A DNA stretch of 64,000 nucleotides from an uncultured Cryomorphaceae bacterium (GTDB taxonomy: Bacteria > Bacteroidota > Bacteroidia > Flavobacteriales > Schleiferiaceae): positions 18,806-82,805 of the forward strand of contig CAJWKU010000007.1 in assembly GCA_913043005.1 (NCBI GenBank), written 5' to 3'. The notes below the pieces were generated by a model. The model was not told the DNA's origin and did no database searches. It was given only the letters and a program-made list of their open reading frames with translations. Numbering within the stretch: position 1 is the first letter of the stretch; the number at the start of each line of letters is the position of its first letter. The translations under genes were made by a program, and so were the position numbers. Positions 63,711 through 64,000 of this stretch are shown one piece after another.

Positions 63711-64000
63711 ATGAGAAAATTTCTAACTATCATTTTTATACTTCTAATAGGAAATAATTTATCAGCTTCACATTTGATGGGTGGTGAAATCACTTGGCAA
63801 TGTGCAAGCTCAGGTGCAAATGCCGGAAAGGTCAAGTTTAGAGCAATTATTTATCGTGAATGTGGAGGAATAGGCTTCAGTCAGCAGACTCTTGTCTTGA
63901 CATCAAACTCTCCTGCTGGATCTGTGACATGCACGCGTGTTGGCGCAGGCACCAATGTTTCCCCAACTTGCTATAGTGGTCAACTGGCTTGTACAACACC
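63711..64000 (+). CDS. Start of a secreted surface protein (3' end outside window)
   Basis: The first 96 residues are visible, with a signal peptide (FLTIIFILLIGNNLSA) and then SHLMGGEITWQC, a start found in many large Bacteroidota proteins with PKD/gliding-motility-associated C-terminal domains. VKFRAIIYRECGG fits the same type, and Cys recur at about 33, 53, 79 and 88. The frame stays open to base 64000. It lies 10 bases after the lipoprotein gene. It is likely a large T9SS cargo, possibly homologous in kind to the partial gene at the left edge. Confidence 0.8.
   Translation, partial: MRKFLTIIFILLIGNNLSASHLMGGEITWQCASSGANAGKVKFRAIIYRECGGIGFSQQTLVLTSNSPAGSVTCTRVGAGTNVSPTCYSGQLACTT

Noticed and set aside
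1..64000. CRISPR arrays, tRNA or rRNA genes, insertion sequences and phage genes
   Set aside because: Gaps between genes are all under 200 bases and none holds repeated spacers, cloverleaf-forming sequence, transposase or inverted terminal repeats that I can see.

Overview
The window is a compact, AT-rich stretch of a Bacteroidota chromosome, most likely from an aerobic, marine-type Flavobacteriales or a close relative. The evidence is two type IX secretion (T9SS) type A sorting domains, a gliding-motility-associated C-terminal domain at the left edge, a GldI-like lipoprotein, absence of Shine-Dalgarno signals, and repeated TAnnTTTG boxes (the described Bacteroidota -7 promoter element) before genes. 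It holds 53 protein genes, two of them cut by the window edges. I see no tRNA, rRNA, CRISPR array, insertion sequence or phage gene, and no gene-free gap above 200 bases.

Layout. 1-3.2 kb: the end of a T9SS cargo protein, then cysteine desulfurase and phosphoglucosamine mutase on the minus strand. 3.3-10.2 kb: a plus-strand run of TPR protein, DUF368 lipid-phosphate carrier, aroE, DUF349 protein and uvrB. 10.2-14.2 kb: a minus-strand run of a DHH phosphoesterase, three peptidyl-prolyl isomerase-fold proteins and a SemiSWEET. 14.3-19.2 kb: ndk, recF with a DciA/DUF721 gene, a membrane-anchored TPR protein, ribH and a second phosphohexomutase. 19.2-24.9 kb: a thioredoxin-fold protein and a cysteine-cluster protein facing a sodium symporter and PIG-L deacetylase pair. 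25-29.9 kb: a very large secreted subtilase. 30-37.2 kb: a second symporter with a GNAT, recR with a membrane glycosyltransferase, and an E2 acyltransferase / DnaQ-like exonuclease / FAH hydrolase operon. 37.3-42 kb: a 1603-residue secreted multi-module protein. 42-52.5 kb: clpB, mltG, dapF, a DegQ-type protease, a long GAPDH, gcvT with an Lrp regulator, and miaE. 52.5-58.7 kb: an envelope cluster (MltF-like transglycosylase facing LysM, two SGNH proteins and an MBOAT acyltransferase). 58.8-61.1 kb: a cytochrome-like lipoprotein coupled to acetyl-CoA synthetase. 61.6-64 kb: an accessory-looking run of small exported proteins, including a putative zinc metallopeptidase lipoprotein, leading into a truncated surface protein.

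Most genes are housekeeping: cell-wall precursors (glmM, dapF, mltG, DUF368), DNA repair (uvrB, recF, recR), proteostasis (clpB, degQ, PPIases) and central carbon (GAPDH, acs, E2, gcvT). The parts most worth follow-up are the LysM-SGNH-SGNH-MBOAT operon, which looks like an envelope O-acetylation system and runs head-on into a lytic transglycosylase gene; the right-end exported-protein cluster; a perfect 12-bp inverted repeat before clpB; and several -7 promoter boxes only 3-7 bases from start codons, which suggest leaderless mRNAs.
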